Source: Leyella lascolaii (lineage in GTDB: Bacteria > Bacteroidota > Bacteroidia > Bacteroidales > Bacteroidaceae). Taken from it: a stretch of 64,000 nt of DNA. Under the pieces are notes generated by a model. That model searched no databases and was not told the origin of the DNA. It was given only the letters and a program-made list of their open reading frames with translations. Every line of letters starts with the position of its first letter. Within the stretch, counting starts at the first letter, position 1. Position numbers and translations under genes: made by a program. The stretch is from contig NZ_LT556035.1 of NCBI RefSeq assembly GCF_900079775.1, positions 202,487 to 266,486 on the forward strand, read 5' to 3'. This document shows, piece by piece, positions 19,100-28,721 of this stretch.

Positions 19100-20092
19100 T
19101 CAGACAGACTGCTTACCGGAGCCCACCATTCTCAGCTCACCGCCATTGGCAGCTTTGAATCCGTTAAGAAAACTCCGCGCATCCATACGCTTCTTTCCGG
19201 CTATCTGCAGCTCAGTTATCTCCACCCACTCGTCAGCAGCGGCTACATACAGTCTGCCGTGGTCTACAGACACATGCCCGAATGGCTCCTGACAAGCAGT
19301 GCCGGTACGCTGCGTTCCGTACACTTTCACGGTCAATGGCTTCTGCCCATCCACCTCCAAAGCAGACCAGGCTCCAGGATAAGGACTAAGACCGCGCACG
19401 AAGTCATAGACCCTCTTCGCCGTCTTACTCCAGTCAATCTCACATGTCTCCTTGAATATCTTCGGAGCCGGACAAAGCCCCAGCGTCTCGTCCTGAGGCT
19501 GGGAAGCGACATTTCCTTCAGTCGAAATGACCATATCAACAGTTTCCCTGCATATCTCGGCTCCAAGTCTCATAAGTCCGTCGTACACATATTCCACATC
19601 CGCGTCATCCGGAATATGAAACCTTTTCTGCATTATTATACGTCCCGTGTCAATCTCATGGTCAAGAAAGAATGTGGTGACACCCGTCTCCGTCTCTCCG
19701 TTTATCACCGCCCAGTTTATAGGCGCGGCGCCCCGGTATTTGGGGAGCAGTGACGCATGCACGTTGAACGTGCCGAATCTCGGCATAGCCCAGACTATCT
19801 CAGGCAGCATGCGGTAAGCCACCACCACCTGCAGGTCGGCTTTATATGCGGCAAGGCTCTCAACAAACGCAGGGTCCTTCATCTTTACCGGTTGCAGCAC
19901 AGGCAGTCCCACAGACAAGGCATATTTCTTCACCTCTGGCGGACAGAGCACAGAGCCGTGCCTGCCAACAGGCTTGTCGGGCTGTGTCACCACTGCCACA
20001 ACATTGTATCCGCCCTCCACGAGACATTTTAGAGACTCCACCGCAAACTCCGGAGTACCCATAAACACTATACGCAAATCTTTTTTATCCAT
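19100..20092 (-). CDS. fmt: methionyl-tRNA formyltransferase
   Basis: This 330-residue enzyme transfers a formyl group from 10-formyl-THF to Met-tRNA(fMet) for initiation. It has the N-terminal start RIVFMGTPEFAVESL, the substrate motif HASLLPKYRGAAPINWA, the catalytic segment (FFLDHEIDTGRI) and a C-terminal OB-like tRNA-binding domain. The open frame extends 53 codons further upstream, but that extension is translated family A repeat sequence. The ATG at 20092 gives the normal length and N-terminus. It is interesting that def, the enzyme removing the formyl group, is about 8 kb away rather than adjacent. Confidence 0.95.
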   Translation of the reverse strand: MDKKDLRIVFMGTPEFAVESLKCLVEGGYNVVAVVTQPDKPVGRHGSVLCPPEVKKYALSVGLPVLQPVKMKDPAFVESLAAYKADLQVVVAYRMLPEIVWAMPRFGTFNVHASLLPKYRGAAPINWAVINGETETGVTTFFLDHEIDTGRIIMQKRFHIPDDADVEYVYDGLMRLGAEICRETVDMVISTEGNVASQPQDETLGLCPAPKIFKETCEIDWSKTAKRVYDFVRGLSPYPGAWSALEVDGQKPLTVKVYGTQRTGTACQEPFGHVSVDHGRLYVAAADEWVEITELQIAGKKRMDARSFLNGFKAANGGELRMVGSGKQSV

Positions 20093-20192
20093 ATCAAAAC
20101 CGTTTGTTTTTGTAAATACACCAACCTCGTCCTGCCATGCCATACGCTTTTTCAGAGAACAGACAGTGACATTAAATATGAGGCATACATGC

Positions 20193-20267
20193 CGAGATAA
20201 CGCAAGGCGGGAGGGAAAGAGAGCTTGCTCTTCATGTCCCGAGTGCAGCATATCTTTGACAAAGATA
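20193..20267 (-). repeat. family A promoter repeat before fmt
   Basis: On the minus strand TATCTTTG (20260-20267) is followed by the unit core CTGCACTCGGGACATGAAGA and the hairpin AGAGCAAGCTCT. A decayed -7 copy TATCTCGG (20193-20200) lies 67 bp later. The unit points at fmt, whose ATG is 101 nt beyond the second copy. Confidence 0.75.
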
Positions 20268-20512
20268 CTTCAAATAACACTATTAAACGAATATATATAG
20301 CCACTTTTTAAATTCTCATTATAAATAAACATACGCAGACAACCTTTGTGAAAGAAATCCCATCAGCCATTGTTCATGTATAATTATTCATCCATGACAG
20401 TAAAAAATCTTTACAACCGTTTTTGATGAAACAGAGAGTGAAGCGGTATAAATATATAAACCTACAAGAAAAACCAACCATCGGATGTGTCACAACACAT
20501 TAATGAAACATG

Positions 20513-20645
20513 CGATAAAGCCTTTGCCGGGATGCAATACAGCCTTTTTCATGCAACAGAATAGCATGCATCAGAATGCGGAAGAGGCTTTTCGGGCAGA
20601 CAGAAAAGGCTTTTCAACAAGCCGGAACACGTAAAATTTATTAAC
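20513..20645. repeat. family B tandem array, six units of about 22 bp
   Basis: Units begin at 20513, 20536, 20558, 20580, 20602 and 20624 (spacings 23, 22, 22, 22, 22). The best-preserved cores are AAGAGGCTTTTCGGGCAGAC and AAAAGGCTTTTCAACAAGCC. The copies are degenerate and directly abutting, with no spacers, so this is not a CRISPR array. Confidence 0.7.
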
Positions 20646-20753
20646 TGCAAAACATAAATCACTGGTAGCCAGAGCATTATTAAAGCCTCTGAAAATTCAT
20701 GGATTTGCGTTCATATTTACTTTCGTCCGGAAATAAAGCATATATACGAAGTT

Positions 20754-20791
20754 ATCCTTAATAAGGATGCATCCCGCCATATGTAAATTTG
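20754..20791 (+). promoter_or_regulatory. dyad and -7 element in the fmt-tsaC gap
   Basis: ATCCTTA-A-TAAGGAT (20754-20768) is a perfect 7-bp inverted repeat. TAAATTTG (20784-20791) matches the -7 consensus 15 bp further on. It would drive rightward transcription into the family A array upstream of tsaC. Confidence 0.45.
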
Positions 20792-20876
20792 CATAAACTT
20801 ACAATTATTCAAACAGAGTAACACAAAAAAATGATTATGAATACAGGAACCTTTTGCTACATTCTACATTTTTTAT

Positions 20877-21104
20877 TATTTTTGTATAAGATAAACTGCA
20901 CTCGGGCAAATAAGAGCAAGCTCTCTTGCCGCTCGTTTGCAATATCTTTGTATAAGATAAGCTACGGCTCGGCAGTATCAAGTCTGGGAAAACTCTGTTT
21001 TCCCGCCTTGCTGTTGCACTAGCCTTGCAATATCTTTGTATAAGATAAACTGCACTCGGACAAATAAGAGCAAGCTCTCTTGCCGCTCGTTTGCAATATC
21101 TTTG
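20877..21104 (+). repeat. family A promoter array before tsaC
   Basis: The -7 copies are TATTTTTG (ending 20884), TATCTTTG (ending 20950), TATCTTTG (ending 21038) and TATCTTTG (ending 21104). Spacings are exactly 66, 88 and 66 bp. The two 66-bp units are nearly identical (hairpin AAGAGCAAGCTCTCTT). The 88-bp unit carries the distinct core CGGCTCGGCAGTATCAAGTC. The last -7 copy ends 29 nt before the tsaC ATG. Confidence 0.85.
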
Positions 21105-21132
21105 TCAAACAAAAAACATAATTACAATAAAA

Positions 21133-21702
21133 ATGACACAGGAAGATGACATTAAAAACGCCATTGACGTAATGCGCAAAGGCGGAGTGATTCTATATCC
21201 TACGGACACTGTTTGGGGAATAGGATGTGACGCTACAGACGAGAAAGCTGTGGCGAGAGTTTATGAGATAAAGAAACGCAACGATTCGAAGGCTCTCATT
21301 TGCCTCGTAGACTCCGACGCGCGCCTTCAGCGGTATGTCAGAAACGTGCCGAACGTGGCGTGGGACTTAATGGAACTTGCAACCAAACCCACAACAATAA
21401 TATTTGATCAGGCTGTCAACCTCGCCCCTAACCTCATAGCTGAGGACGGAAGCATTGCCATGCGCATCACAAAAGAACCGTTCTCAAAGATGCTGTGCTA
21501 CAGATTCCAGAAACCAATTGTAAGCACAAGCGCCAACATAAGCGGTGAACCGGCAGCTCAAAACTACTGTGACCTGTCGCCAGAGCTGATCGACGCCGTG
21601 GACTATGTGTGCCACACACGCCGTCAGGAACACAAGCCGCACACACCGAGCAGCATCATAAAACTGACAAACGAAGGTGTCGTCACAATAATAAGACCTT
21701 GA
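21133..21702 (+). CDS. tsaC: L-threonylcarbamoyladenylate synthase (Sua5/YciO/YrdC family)
   Basis: This 189-residue protein makes threonylcarbamoyl-AMP from threonine, bicarbonate and ATP, the first step of t6A modification at position 37 of ANN-decoding tRNAs. Family motifs are seen in GGVILYPTDTVWGIGCDA, KKRNDSKALICLV and PIVSTSANISGEPA. It is the single-domain (YrdC-like) form. The frame extends upstream to 21091, but those codons are repeat DNA. ATG 21133 starts the conserved domain. The gene is preceded by the family A array, whose last -7 copy is the only evident promoter. Confidence 0.9.
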   Translation: MTQEDDIKNAIDVMRKGGVILYPTDTVWGIGCDATDEKAVARVYEIKKRNDSKALICLVDSDARLQRYVRNVPNVAWDLMELATKPTTIIFDQAVNLAPNLIAEDGSIAMRITKEPFSKMLCYRFQKPIVSTSANISGEPAAQNYCDLSPELIDAVDYVCHTRRQEHKPHTPSSIIKLTNEGVVTIIRP

Positions 21703-21754
21703 CCATACCGCCACACACTCCTACAGAGGATAACAGAATAAGCCAACACGAAAA

Positions 21755-23557
21755 ATGAAAGCAATAAAAGCACAAACATTAAGAATAACCACAAACATAC
21801 TTCACAACTGGAACAACCACGTATCAGAGAGGCAGATGACTCTGATACTTGCCTTCCTCATAGGATTCTTCGCGTCTGTGGCTGCTTTCATACTGCATTC
21901 CATAATCAAAGAGATACAATGGCTGCTGACATCTAAATTCACATTGGAGTCGTACAACTGGCTTTACCTTCTGTTTCCTGTCATCGGTATACTCATCACG
22001 ATGCTGTTCGTGAAGTATGTCGTGAAAGACAACATCTCACACGGTATCACCCGCATACTATACGCCATCTCCACCAAACGCTCACACCTTAAAGCCCACA
22101 ACTGCTGGTCATCGGTGATTGCCTCCGCCATAACCATAGGGTTCGGAGGTTCTGTAGGAGCAGAAGCTCCTATCGTGCTCACGGGCTCGGCTATAGGCTC
22201 TAATCTCGGGCAACTCTTCCGGATGGACAACAAGACGCTCATGCTGCTTGTGGGATGCGGTGCGGCAGCCGCCATCGCGGGAATATTCAAGGCTCCCATC
22301 GCAGGTCTCGTGTTCACGCTCGAGGTGCTCATGGTAGACCTCAGCATGGCTTCACTGCTGCCCATACTCATCTCGTGTGTCACGGCAACCTGCTTCACAT
22401 ACATATTCGTCGGAAGCGACTCGCTTTTCACATTCTTCCTTGACGACAAATGGACAATAGAACGCATACCGGCGTGCATACTGCTTGGAGTGGCATGCGG
22501 ACTGGTGAGCCTGTACTTCATACGTGCCATGGGAATGTGCGAGAACATGTTCAGCCGCATGAAAGACAAGCCATACACACGGCTGCTGACAGGAGGGGTG
22601 ATACTCAGCTCGCTGATATTTCTCTTTCCGGTATTATACGGTGAAGGAAACAACGCCATAAACATACTTCTCAACGGAGAGACAGGCGCAGACTGGGAAA
22701 AACTGCTCAACAACTCGCTGTTCTACGGTCATGGCAATCTGCTGATACTCTACATAGCCCTCGTGATACTGACCAAGGTGTTTGCCACATCCGCCACAAA
22801 CGGTGCGGGAGGATGCGGAGGAACATTCGCACCGTCACTGTTCATCGGAGGATTCAGCGGATTCCTTTTCGCGCGACTGTGGAACATCAACGGCATAGGT
22901 GTTCATCTGCCTGAGAAGAACTTCACTCTCCTCGGCATGGCTGGAGTGATGGCAGGAGTGATGCACGCTCCGCTCACCGGCATTTTCCTCATTGCCGAGA
23001 TAACAAACGGCTACAGCCTGTTCATGCCGCTTATCATTGTAGGCATATGCGCGGTAATGACAATCAGCATATTCGAGCCGCACAGCATCTATGCAATGCG
23101 TCTCGCAAAAGAAGGCAAACTGATAACCCATCACACAGACAAGGCGGCACTGACGCTCATGAGCCTTGACAGCGTGATTGAGAGGGACTTTGTGTCGGTG
23201 AATGCGGACATGTCGCTCGGACAGCTTGTCAACGTCATAAGCAAGAGCAACACGAGTTTCATACCGGTGCTCGACAATGCCGGGATATTGCTCGGTGAGA
23301 TTGACATCACCAAGATAAGGCATATCATGTTCCGTACAGAACTGTACAACAGATTCACCGTCAGTCAGATAATGACACCAGTGGAGGCAAAACTGCTTCT
23401 GAACGACTCGATGGGAAACGTCATGAAGACCTTTGAAAAGGAAAACACCAGTTATCTGCCTGTTGTAGACATAAACAACCAGCTCATCGGATTCATCTCA
23501 CGGACAAGAGTTTTCAGCATGTACAGGAAAATGGTATCCGACCTATCGGACGAGTGA
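21755..23557 (+). CDS. ClC-family chloride channel/antiporter with CBS domains
   Basis: This 600-residue membrane protein has the ClC core of about 10-12 helices (residues 30-440), followed by a tandem CBS pair (about 460-590), which usually senses adenine nucleotides. The anion-path motifs are GGSVGAEAP, with the predicted gating Glu137, and GGTFAPSL. The first motif (normally GSGIP) is replaced by SHGIT, as in other members of this subgroup. The gating Glu suggests an H+/Cl- exchanger, but this cannot be settled from sequence. It lies 52 nt after tsaC and is probably co-transcribed. Confidence 0.9.
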   Translation: MKAIKAQTLRITTNILHNWNNHVSERQMTLILAFLIGFFASVAAFILHSIIKEIQWLLTSKFTLESYNWLYLLFPVIGILITMLFVKYVVKDNISHGITRILYAISTKRSHLKAHNCWSSVIASAITIGFGGSVGAEAPIVLTGSAIGSNLGQLFRMDNKTLMLLVGCGAAAAIAGIFKAPIAGLVFTLEVLMVDLSMASLLPILISCVTATCFTYIFVGSDSLFTFFLDDKWTIERIPACILLGVACGLVSLYFIRAMGMCENMFSRMKDKPYTRLLTGGVILSSLIFLFPVLYGEGNNAINILLNGETGADWEKLLNNSLFYGHGNLLILYIALVILTKVFATSATNGAGGCGGTFAPSLFIGGFSGFLFARLWNINGIGVHLPEKNFTLLGMAGVMAGVMHAPLTGIFLIAEITNGYSLFMPLIIVGICAVMTISIFEPHSIYAMRLAKEGKLITHHTDKAALTLMSLDSVIERDFVSVNADMSLGQLVNVISKSNTSFIPVLDNAGILLGEIDITKIRHIMFRTELYNRFTVSQIMTPVEAKLLLNDSMGNVMKTFEKENTSYLPVVDINNQLIGFISRTRVFSMYRKMVSDLSDE

Positions 23558-24082
23558 CAGCCGGTTCTGACACAATGTTCTTATGTGAAAAGAGACCGCG
23601 CCAGACAATACTGGAGAAACATCTCATTGCGCCCGACGCCACTGTTTTCTAACGGAAGAACGGGCATTGGAACGGACATTCATTTCATAATGACCATGGA
23701 CTGCAACAGACCTGTAAACTTCCAATATGTTAATACCGGATGACAGCGATTCGGATCAAACATTAAGCGGTAATTGGTCCGTAAAAACTTTTTATTTACC
23801 TGACTACTGACTTCTTCATCCATATTACACACTGATGCCGTCCTTTTGCCTTACACATTCTCCAAGTGCAGTACGCAACATCTTCGATAAAAGCAGAAAA
23901 CGATATGACTGACAGCAGTACGAAAATACATATGAAATATAATGACCGCGTCAGGTTAAACAGGAAAAAGAAAGCTAAAGCGAATCATGACAGCAGACAT
24001 TGAAAAAAAGCGATGCGGGAAATGAACAGCACGTCATCCTGCATCGCTTTTCTTAATTGTATATTGAATAATTACAATACTC
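23558..24082. other. intergenic gap between convergent clc and thrS
   Basis: No gene or repeat family is recognised in these 525 bp apart from the hairpin at 24006-24051. Confidence 0.5.
24006..24051 (-). terminator. terminator of thrS, usable from both strands
   Basis: AAAAGCGATGC (24006-24016) pairs with GCATCGCTTTT (24041-24051), extended by an imperfect GGG/CCT step, around a long loop. A- and T-runs flank both sides, which suits the convergent ClC gene. Confidence 0.75.
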
Positions 24083-26050
24083 TTATTCCGGGCGAATCTC
24101 TGTTGCCTTCAGCATCTCTGCCACATCGGCATTAATCTTGGCGGCAAAATCCTCCATAGACATCACGCTCTGCTCGCCCCCACCCTGCTTGCGCACGGCT
24201 ACAGTTCCGTCTGCCTGTTCCTTCTCGCCTACAACAAGCATGTAAGGAATGCGTTTCATCTCGTTGTCGCGTATCTTGCGTCCTATCTTCTCATTACGGC
24301 TGTCGACAGTAGCACGCACGCCCTGATTGTCAAGATACCTGCAAACCTTCTTTGCGTAGTCATTGTATTTCTCGGAGATTGGCAGCACAGCCACCTGGTC
24401 GGGTGTAAGCCATAACGGGAAATGTCCAGCCGTATGCTCTATGAGTACAGCACAGAAGCGTTCCATTGATCCGAACGGCGCACGGTGAATCATGACCGGA
24501 GTCTTCTTCGTATTGTCCTCATCAGTGTACTCAAGCTTGAAACGCTGCGGCAGATTGTAGTCCACCTGTATCGTACCGAGCTGCCAACGGCGGCCTATGG
24601 CATCCTTGACCATGAAATCGAGTTTCGGACCATAGAACGCAGCCTCGCCATACTCAACCTTTGCCTTAAGCCCTCTTTCACGGCATGCTTCAATTATAGC
24701 CTGTTCGGCAGATGCCCATACCTCATCGGAACCGATGTACTTCTCATGGTCGTCAGGATCGCGCAGAGATATCTGTGCCTCCACGTTGTCATCGGTGAAG
24801 TTGAATGTTGAGAAAACAGTCTGGATAATGTCTATCACTCTAAGGAACTCGTCCTTCACCTGATCAGGACGGCAGAAGATGTGCGCGTCGTCCTGTGTAA
24901 ACGAGCGCACACGTGTAAGACCGTGAAGCTCGCCGCTCATCTCGTAGCGATAAACTGTTCCGAACTCAGCGATACGTAAGGGCAGATCCTTATAAGAACG
25001 CGGCTTCCACGCGAACACCTCACAGTGATGCGGGCAGTTCATCGGTTTCAGCATATATTCCTCGTCTTCCTCCGGAGTATGTATAGGCTGGAACGAATCC
25101 TTACCATAATGTGCGTAGTGACCGGACGTGACATACAGGTTCTTGCTTCCTATGTGAGGAGTGATGACCTCCATATATCCATAGTTTTTCTGTATCTTAC
25201 GCAGCATGTCCTGCAAACGCAGGCGCAGCTCCGTTCCTTTCGGAAGCCATATTGGAAGTCCCTTGCCCACACGCTCCGAAAACATGAAAAGCTCCATCTC
25301 ACGTCCGATCTTACGATGGTCGCGCTTCTTTGCCTCCTCAAGCATGAGAAGATACTCGTCAAGCATCTTCTTCTTCGGAAACGTTATGCCGTATATACGA
25401 GTCATCTGCTCGCGCTTCGCGTCACCGCGCCAGAATGCTCCAGCCACACTCGTAAGCTTAATGGCCTTTATGGCACCGGTGCTCATGAGGTGCGGACCAC
25501 GGCACAGGTCAGTGAATGAGCCTTGTGTGTAAGTGGAGATTGTGCCATCCTCAAGATCCTGATCAATATGTTCGCACTTATAAGTCTGCCCGTCGGCATT
25601 GAATTCAGCCAATGCGTCAGCCTTTGTGACATCCTTGCGTACCACCGGCTCGTCTTTCTTTGCCAGTTCCTTCATCTTTGCCTCGATGGCGGGGAAATCG
25701 TTCTCGCTTATTGTAACACCCTTAGGAGGCATTACATCGTAAAAGAAACCGTTCTCTACAGCCGGTCCGAAACCGAACTGTATGCCCGGATACAGTTCCT
25801 GGAGGGCTTCTGCGAGCAGATGAGCCGATGTATGCCAGAAAGTATGTTTACCCTCTTCGTCTTCAAATTTATAAAGAACAAAATCAGCGTCCTCCAAAAT
25901 AGGACGGTTGAGTTCCACTGTTTCGCCGTTTACACCACAAGATACCACATCACGGGCAAGAGCAGGCGAAATGCTCTCTGCAATCTGCAAACCGGTCACG
26001 CCTTGTTCGTATTCATGAACAACACCGTCCGGAAAAGTGATTTTTACCAT
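24083..26050 (-). CDS. thrS: threonyl-tRNA synthetase
   Basis: This 655-residue class II synthetase charges tRNA(Thr). It has a TGS domain (1-62), an editing domain with [10 protein letters not shown] and DLCRGPHL, and a catalytic core with the zinc cysteine in KPMNCPHH. Motif 2 lies around [19 protein letters not shown] and motif 3 is [14 protein letters not shown]-terminal anticodon-binding domain follows. A -7 element lies 31 nt upstream, so it has its own promoter besides any read-through from the TPR gene. In many Bacteroidales thrS is followed by infC-rpmI-rplT. Here a terminator follows directly. Confidence 0.97.
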   Translation of the reverse strand: MVKITFPDGVVHEYEQGVTGLQIAESISPALARDVVSCGVNGETVELNRPILEDADFVLYKFEDEEGKHTFWHTSAHLLAEALQELYPGIQFGFGPAVENGFFYDVMPPKGVTISENDFPAIEAKMKELAKKDEPVVRKDVTKADALAEFNADGQTYKCEHIDQDLEDGTISTYTQGSFTDLCRGPHLMSTGAIKAIKLTSVAGAFWRGDAKREQMTRIYGITFPKKKMLDEYLLMLEEAKKRDHRKIGREMELFMFSERVGKGLPIWLPKGTELRLRLQDMLRKIQKNYGYMEVITPHIGSKNLYVTSGHYAHYGKDSFQPIHTPEEDEEYMLKPMNCPHHCEVFAWKPRSYKDLPLRIAEFGTVYRYEMSGELHGLTRVRSFTQDDAHIFCRPDQVKDEFLRVIDIIQTVFSTFNFTDDNVEAQISLRDPDDHEKYIGSDEVWASAEQAIIEACRERGLKAKVEYGEAAFYGPKLDFMVKDAIGRRWQLGTIQVDYNLPQRFKLEYTDEDNTKKTPVMIHRAPFGSMERFCAVLIEHTAGHFPLWLTPDQVAVLPISEKYNDYAKKVCRYLDNQGVRATVDSRNEKIGRKIRDNEMKRIPYMLVVGEKEQADGTVAVRKQGGGEQSVMSMEDFAAKINADVAEMLKATEIRPE

Positions 26051-26080
26051 AACAAATTAGTATTTAATCTTTTTATATTG

Positions 26081-26088
26081 CAAAATTA
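26081..26088 (-). promoter_or_regulatory. -7 promoter element for thrS
   Basis: The minus strand reads TAATTTTG followed by C, 31 nt before the thrS ATG, inside the 81-bp gap after the TPR gene. Confidence 0.55.
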
Positions 26089-26131
26089 ATATATATTCTT
26101 TCAATAAAGCACAATTACAGCATGATTTTTA

Positions 26132-28111
26132 TCAACCTGTCTTCTTGTTTGCCTGCTGATATTTCTTTATCAGACTATAGGCATCATACAGACCGAGTTC
26201 ACCGGCTTTGCTCAAATCGGCTATACCTGCGCTGACGTTCTTATTGTTTATATGTGCCAGTCCACGGTTGTAATATGCTTCAGCCAGATTCGCGTCGAGA
26301 CGTATGGCTTCGGTATAATCGGCAATGGCTTTATCGTAAATTTTGCCAGCCGCATACATGTTGCCACGGTTATAAAACAGATATTGATTGTCCGAATCGA
26401 GTCTGATGGCTTGATTCATGTCAGCCATTGCCCTCTCGGCTGCAATACGCACATCGGTACCTCCGGACGCATTGAACTCATTCATCTTGGAAAGACAGAA
26501 GGCACGCTGCCAATAGCCGAGCGGTGACAGAGAGTCTATGGACAAGTATGTTGTGAGATCTGATACGGCAGCATCATAGTTCTGTAACGCAGAATAGACA
26601 ACCGAACGAACCAGCACATCTGCCTTGACATCAGAGATGTTGCGTGAGGCGTCAATGCCGGCAGACAGACTGTCCACATATTCAAAATAACCTTGCGACG
26701 TTTTCTGATCGAGCTGGCGGGATATACAATTGACATAAATGTGACGTACGTCACGGGCATTGCTGTTGAACCGGTCTACTGCCGCAGAGAAAGCCTGATA
26801 GCTCTTCACACCATTATCGTATGGCGACATAGCAAGGAAATACATCGGTCTGAACGACTGCTCCACAGAACGGTTCTGCACACGTCCGCGATAATCGCTC
26901 TCGTATTCATGCTCCACCTTGTTTTCATCGGCAACGACTATCTGATTGTATTTTTCAGGATCGATGTCACTTCTCTTACGCATCTGTTTTGTTTTTGACG
27001 CACTCCAGCGCGGCTGCTTGCCCTGATGCTTGTCCATCTGCGCCTTCAATATTTTGAACTCGTCGAGTTCAGCCTTTGCCGTCATCCCCAAACGCCGGTA
27101 GCAAGCGGCACGCCGCGCAAGACCTGTCCAGAAGTTAGGAAACTGATTGATGACAGTGGTGTAGTCTTTTATGGCAGATTTGAGATCACCTGTACGGTCG
27201 TGCAGCAAAGCTCTGTTGAAAATAGCCATCACATTGTCCGGCTCCATCCTGATGACATAATCAAAATCTGTTATAGCCCTGTTGTCATCTCCAAGCTGCA
27301 TGCCGAGCAATCCACGATTATATCTTGCCATGAAATTGTTAGGGTCAAGATCTATAGCCTTGTCATAATCAGCCATTGCTCCTCGCAGATTATTCAGATT
27401 GTATCTTGCCAAACCACGATTGACATAATTAGGGACATTCTGGGGCTTCAGGTGTATTGCCTTGTCCAGACATGCCGCAGCTTCGCTCCATTCCGAACGC
27501 GACAGTCCTATCATCGCCTTTGCCGACCATGCGTCCGCATTGTAGGGATCAATGTCAAGACTTTTACCGAGCCATTCATCAGCTTTTGTCGTGTCTTTTT
27601 GCATAAGGAAAACTTCAGCCTTAAGCGAATAAGCCTTGGCGTTGGTTTTCCATCTGTTCACCATCGTATCAAGATCTGCCTGCGCCCGCTCATACTCCTT
27701 GTCTTCAATACGGCACAACGTACGGTTGTACCATACATTATAATTCCAAGGATTGAACTCTAAAGATTTGTCGTAATCGGCTATCGCGCCCTTAAAATTT
27801 TTCTGGTTGATGCGGCATAATCCCCGGAGCTCATATATATCAGATATGTACGGATTCAAATTTATTGCTTCCGTCACATCCTTTTCCGCTCCTACAAAAT
27901 CGTCAAGATAGAACTTAGCGACCCCTCTGAAAAACCATGCGTCGTAAAGATATGGCTTGACATTGATAATCTGGTTGAAATACTGTATGGAAAGTACATA
28001 GTCTTCATAAAAAAGAGCACTGCGGCCGGTCACCATCAGACGATCGGTATTGAACTGTGCAAATAACCCCAGCGGCAGAATCACCAATATGAAGAACAGT
28101 ACTTTTCTCAT
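26132..28111 (-). CDS. exported tetratricopeptide-repeat protein
   Basis: This protein has 659 residues from the Met at 28111, which begins a clean signal peptide (MRKVLFFILVILPLGLFAQ). The frame also allows a Met ten codons upstream. About nine TPR units run from residue 30 to 340 (for example YVNRGLARYNLNNLRGAMAD, ARYNRGLLGMQLGDDNRAI). A non-repeat region containing a lysine/arginine-rich segment follows (about 360-480), then three more TPRs to the C-terminus. TPR proteins act as scaffolds in the periplasm, and no enzyme domain is seen. It overlaps def by 4 nt (ATGA) and is translationally coupled to it. Confidence 0.88.
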   Translation of the reverse strand: MRKVLFFILVILPLGLFAQFNTDRLMVTGRSALFYEDYVLSIQYFNQIINVKPYLYDAWFFRGVAKFYLDDFVGAEKDVTEAINLNPYISDIYELRGLCRINQKNFKGAIADYDKSLEFNPWNYNVWYNRTLCRIEDKEYERAQADLDTMVNRWKTNAKAYSLKAEVFLMQKDTTKADEWLGKSLDIDPYNADAWSAKAMIGLSRSEWSEAAACLDKAIHLKPQNVPNYVNRGLARYNLNNLRGAMADYDKAIDLDPNNFMARYNRGLLGMQLGDDNRAITDFDYVIRMEPDNVMAIFNRALLHDRTGDLKSAIKDYTTVINQFPNFWTGLARRAACYRRLGMTAKAELDEFKILKAQMDKHQGKQPRWSASKTKQMRKRSDIDPEKYNQIVVADENKVEHEYESDYRGRVQNRSVEQSFRPMYFLAMSPYDNGVKSYQAFSAAVDRFNSNARDVRHIYVNCISRQLDQKTSQGYFEYVDSLSAGIDASRNISDVKADVLVRSVVYSALQNYDAAVSDLTTYLSIDSLSPLGYWQRAFCLSKMNEFNASGGTDVRIAAERAMADMNQAIRLDSDNQYLFYNRGNMYAAGKIYDKAIADYTEAIRLDANLAEAYYNRGLAHINNKNVSAGIADLSKAGELGLYDAYSLIKKYQQANKKTG

Positions 28112-28671
28112 CTCTTTGCTGGTTTTGTACGATATCCGCAACGATAACGTCCCTGCAGCAAAGACTTCAACTTATTGCGTATAAGTTGTTTACGCATAGG
28201 AGAAAGGCGATCCACAAACATTGTCCCGTCAAGGTGGTCGAACTCATGTTGCATCACACGGGCAAGATAACCATCCACCCATTCATCGTGCATATTGAAG
28301 TCTTTATCCTGATATGTGACGTGTATGCGTTTGGGACGAGTTACGTTCTCATGTATTCCGGGAAGAGAGAGACATCCTTCTTCCATCGTGTCCTTAGGAC
28401 CCTCGGTATCATATTCCACAATATTCGGATTTATATAAACCTTTTTGAAGTCCTTATACTCCGGAAAATCCTCACTCAGTACGTCAAGATCTATAACAAC
28501 AAGGCGAATGTCAAGTCCTATCTGAGGCGCGGCAAGTCCCACTCCGTCACTCTCAGTAAGGGTTTCGAACATGTTTTCTATAAGAGTCTGCAAATCCGGA
28601 TAGTCAGGTGTTATTTCCTGCGCTTGTTTTCTCAACACCGGATTACCATAAATATAGATAGGTAGAATCAT
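28108..28671 (-). CDS. def: peptide deformylase
   Basis: This 187-residue metalloenzyme removes the N-formyl group from nascent proteins. The three active-site motifs are present: GVGLAAPQIG, EEGCLSLPGI and the metal-binding HEFDH. It sits between ruvX (51 nt upstream) and the TPR gene (4-nt overlap) in a five-gene minus-strand series. Confidence 0.97.
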   Translation of the reverse strand: MILPIYIYGNPVLRKQAQEITPDYPDLQTLIENMFETLTESDGVGLAAPQIGLDIRLVVIDLDVLSEDFPEYKDFKKVYINPNIVEYDTEGPKDTMEEGCLSLPGIHENVTRPKRIHVTYQDKDFNMHDEWVDGYLARVMQHEFDHLDGTMFVDRLSPMRKQLIRNKLKSLLQGRYRCGYRTKPAKR

Positions 28672-28721
28672 CTAACTTTAGAAATAGAATTTTATTAAAC
28701 CAGTTATAAACAGAACACCGT

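Larger units (their letters stand above)
20093..21132. other. 1-kb intergenic region rich in repeats between fmt and tsaC
   Basis: This divergent gap holds a family A pair pointing to fmt (20193-20267), a six-unit family B array (20513-20645), an ATCCTTA-A-TAAGGAT dyad (20754-20768) next to a -7 element (20784-20791), and a family A array pointing to tsaC (20877-21104). A 63-codon frame at 20831-21022 begins after that promoter but soon runs into repeat sequence, so I do not call it a gene. Confidence 0.65.

Noticed and set aside
20831..21022. 63-codon frame after the -7 element at 20784
   Set aside because: Most of it is translated family A repeat, and only the first 15 codons are unique. 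It is kept as a leader observation, not a gene.
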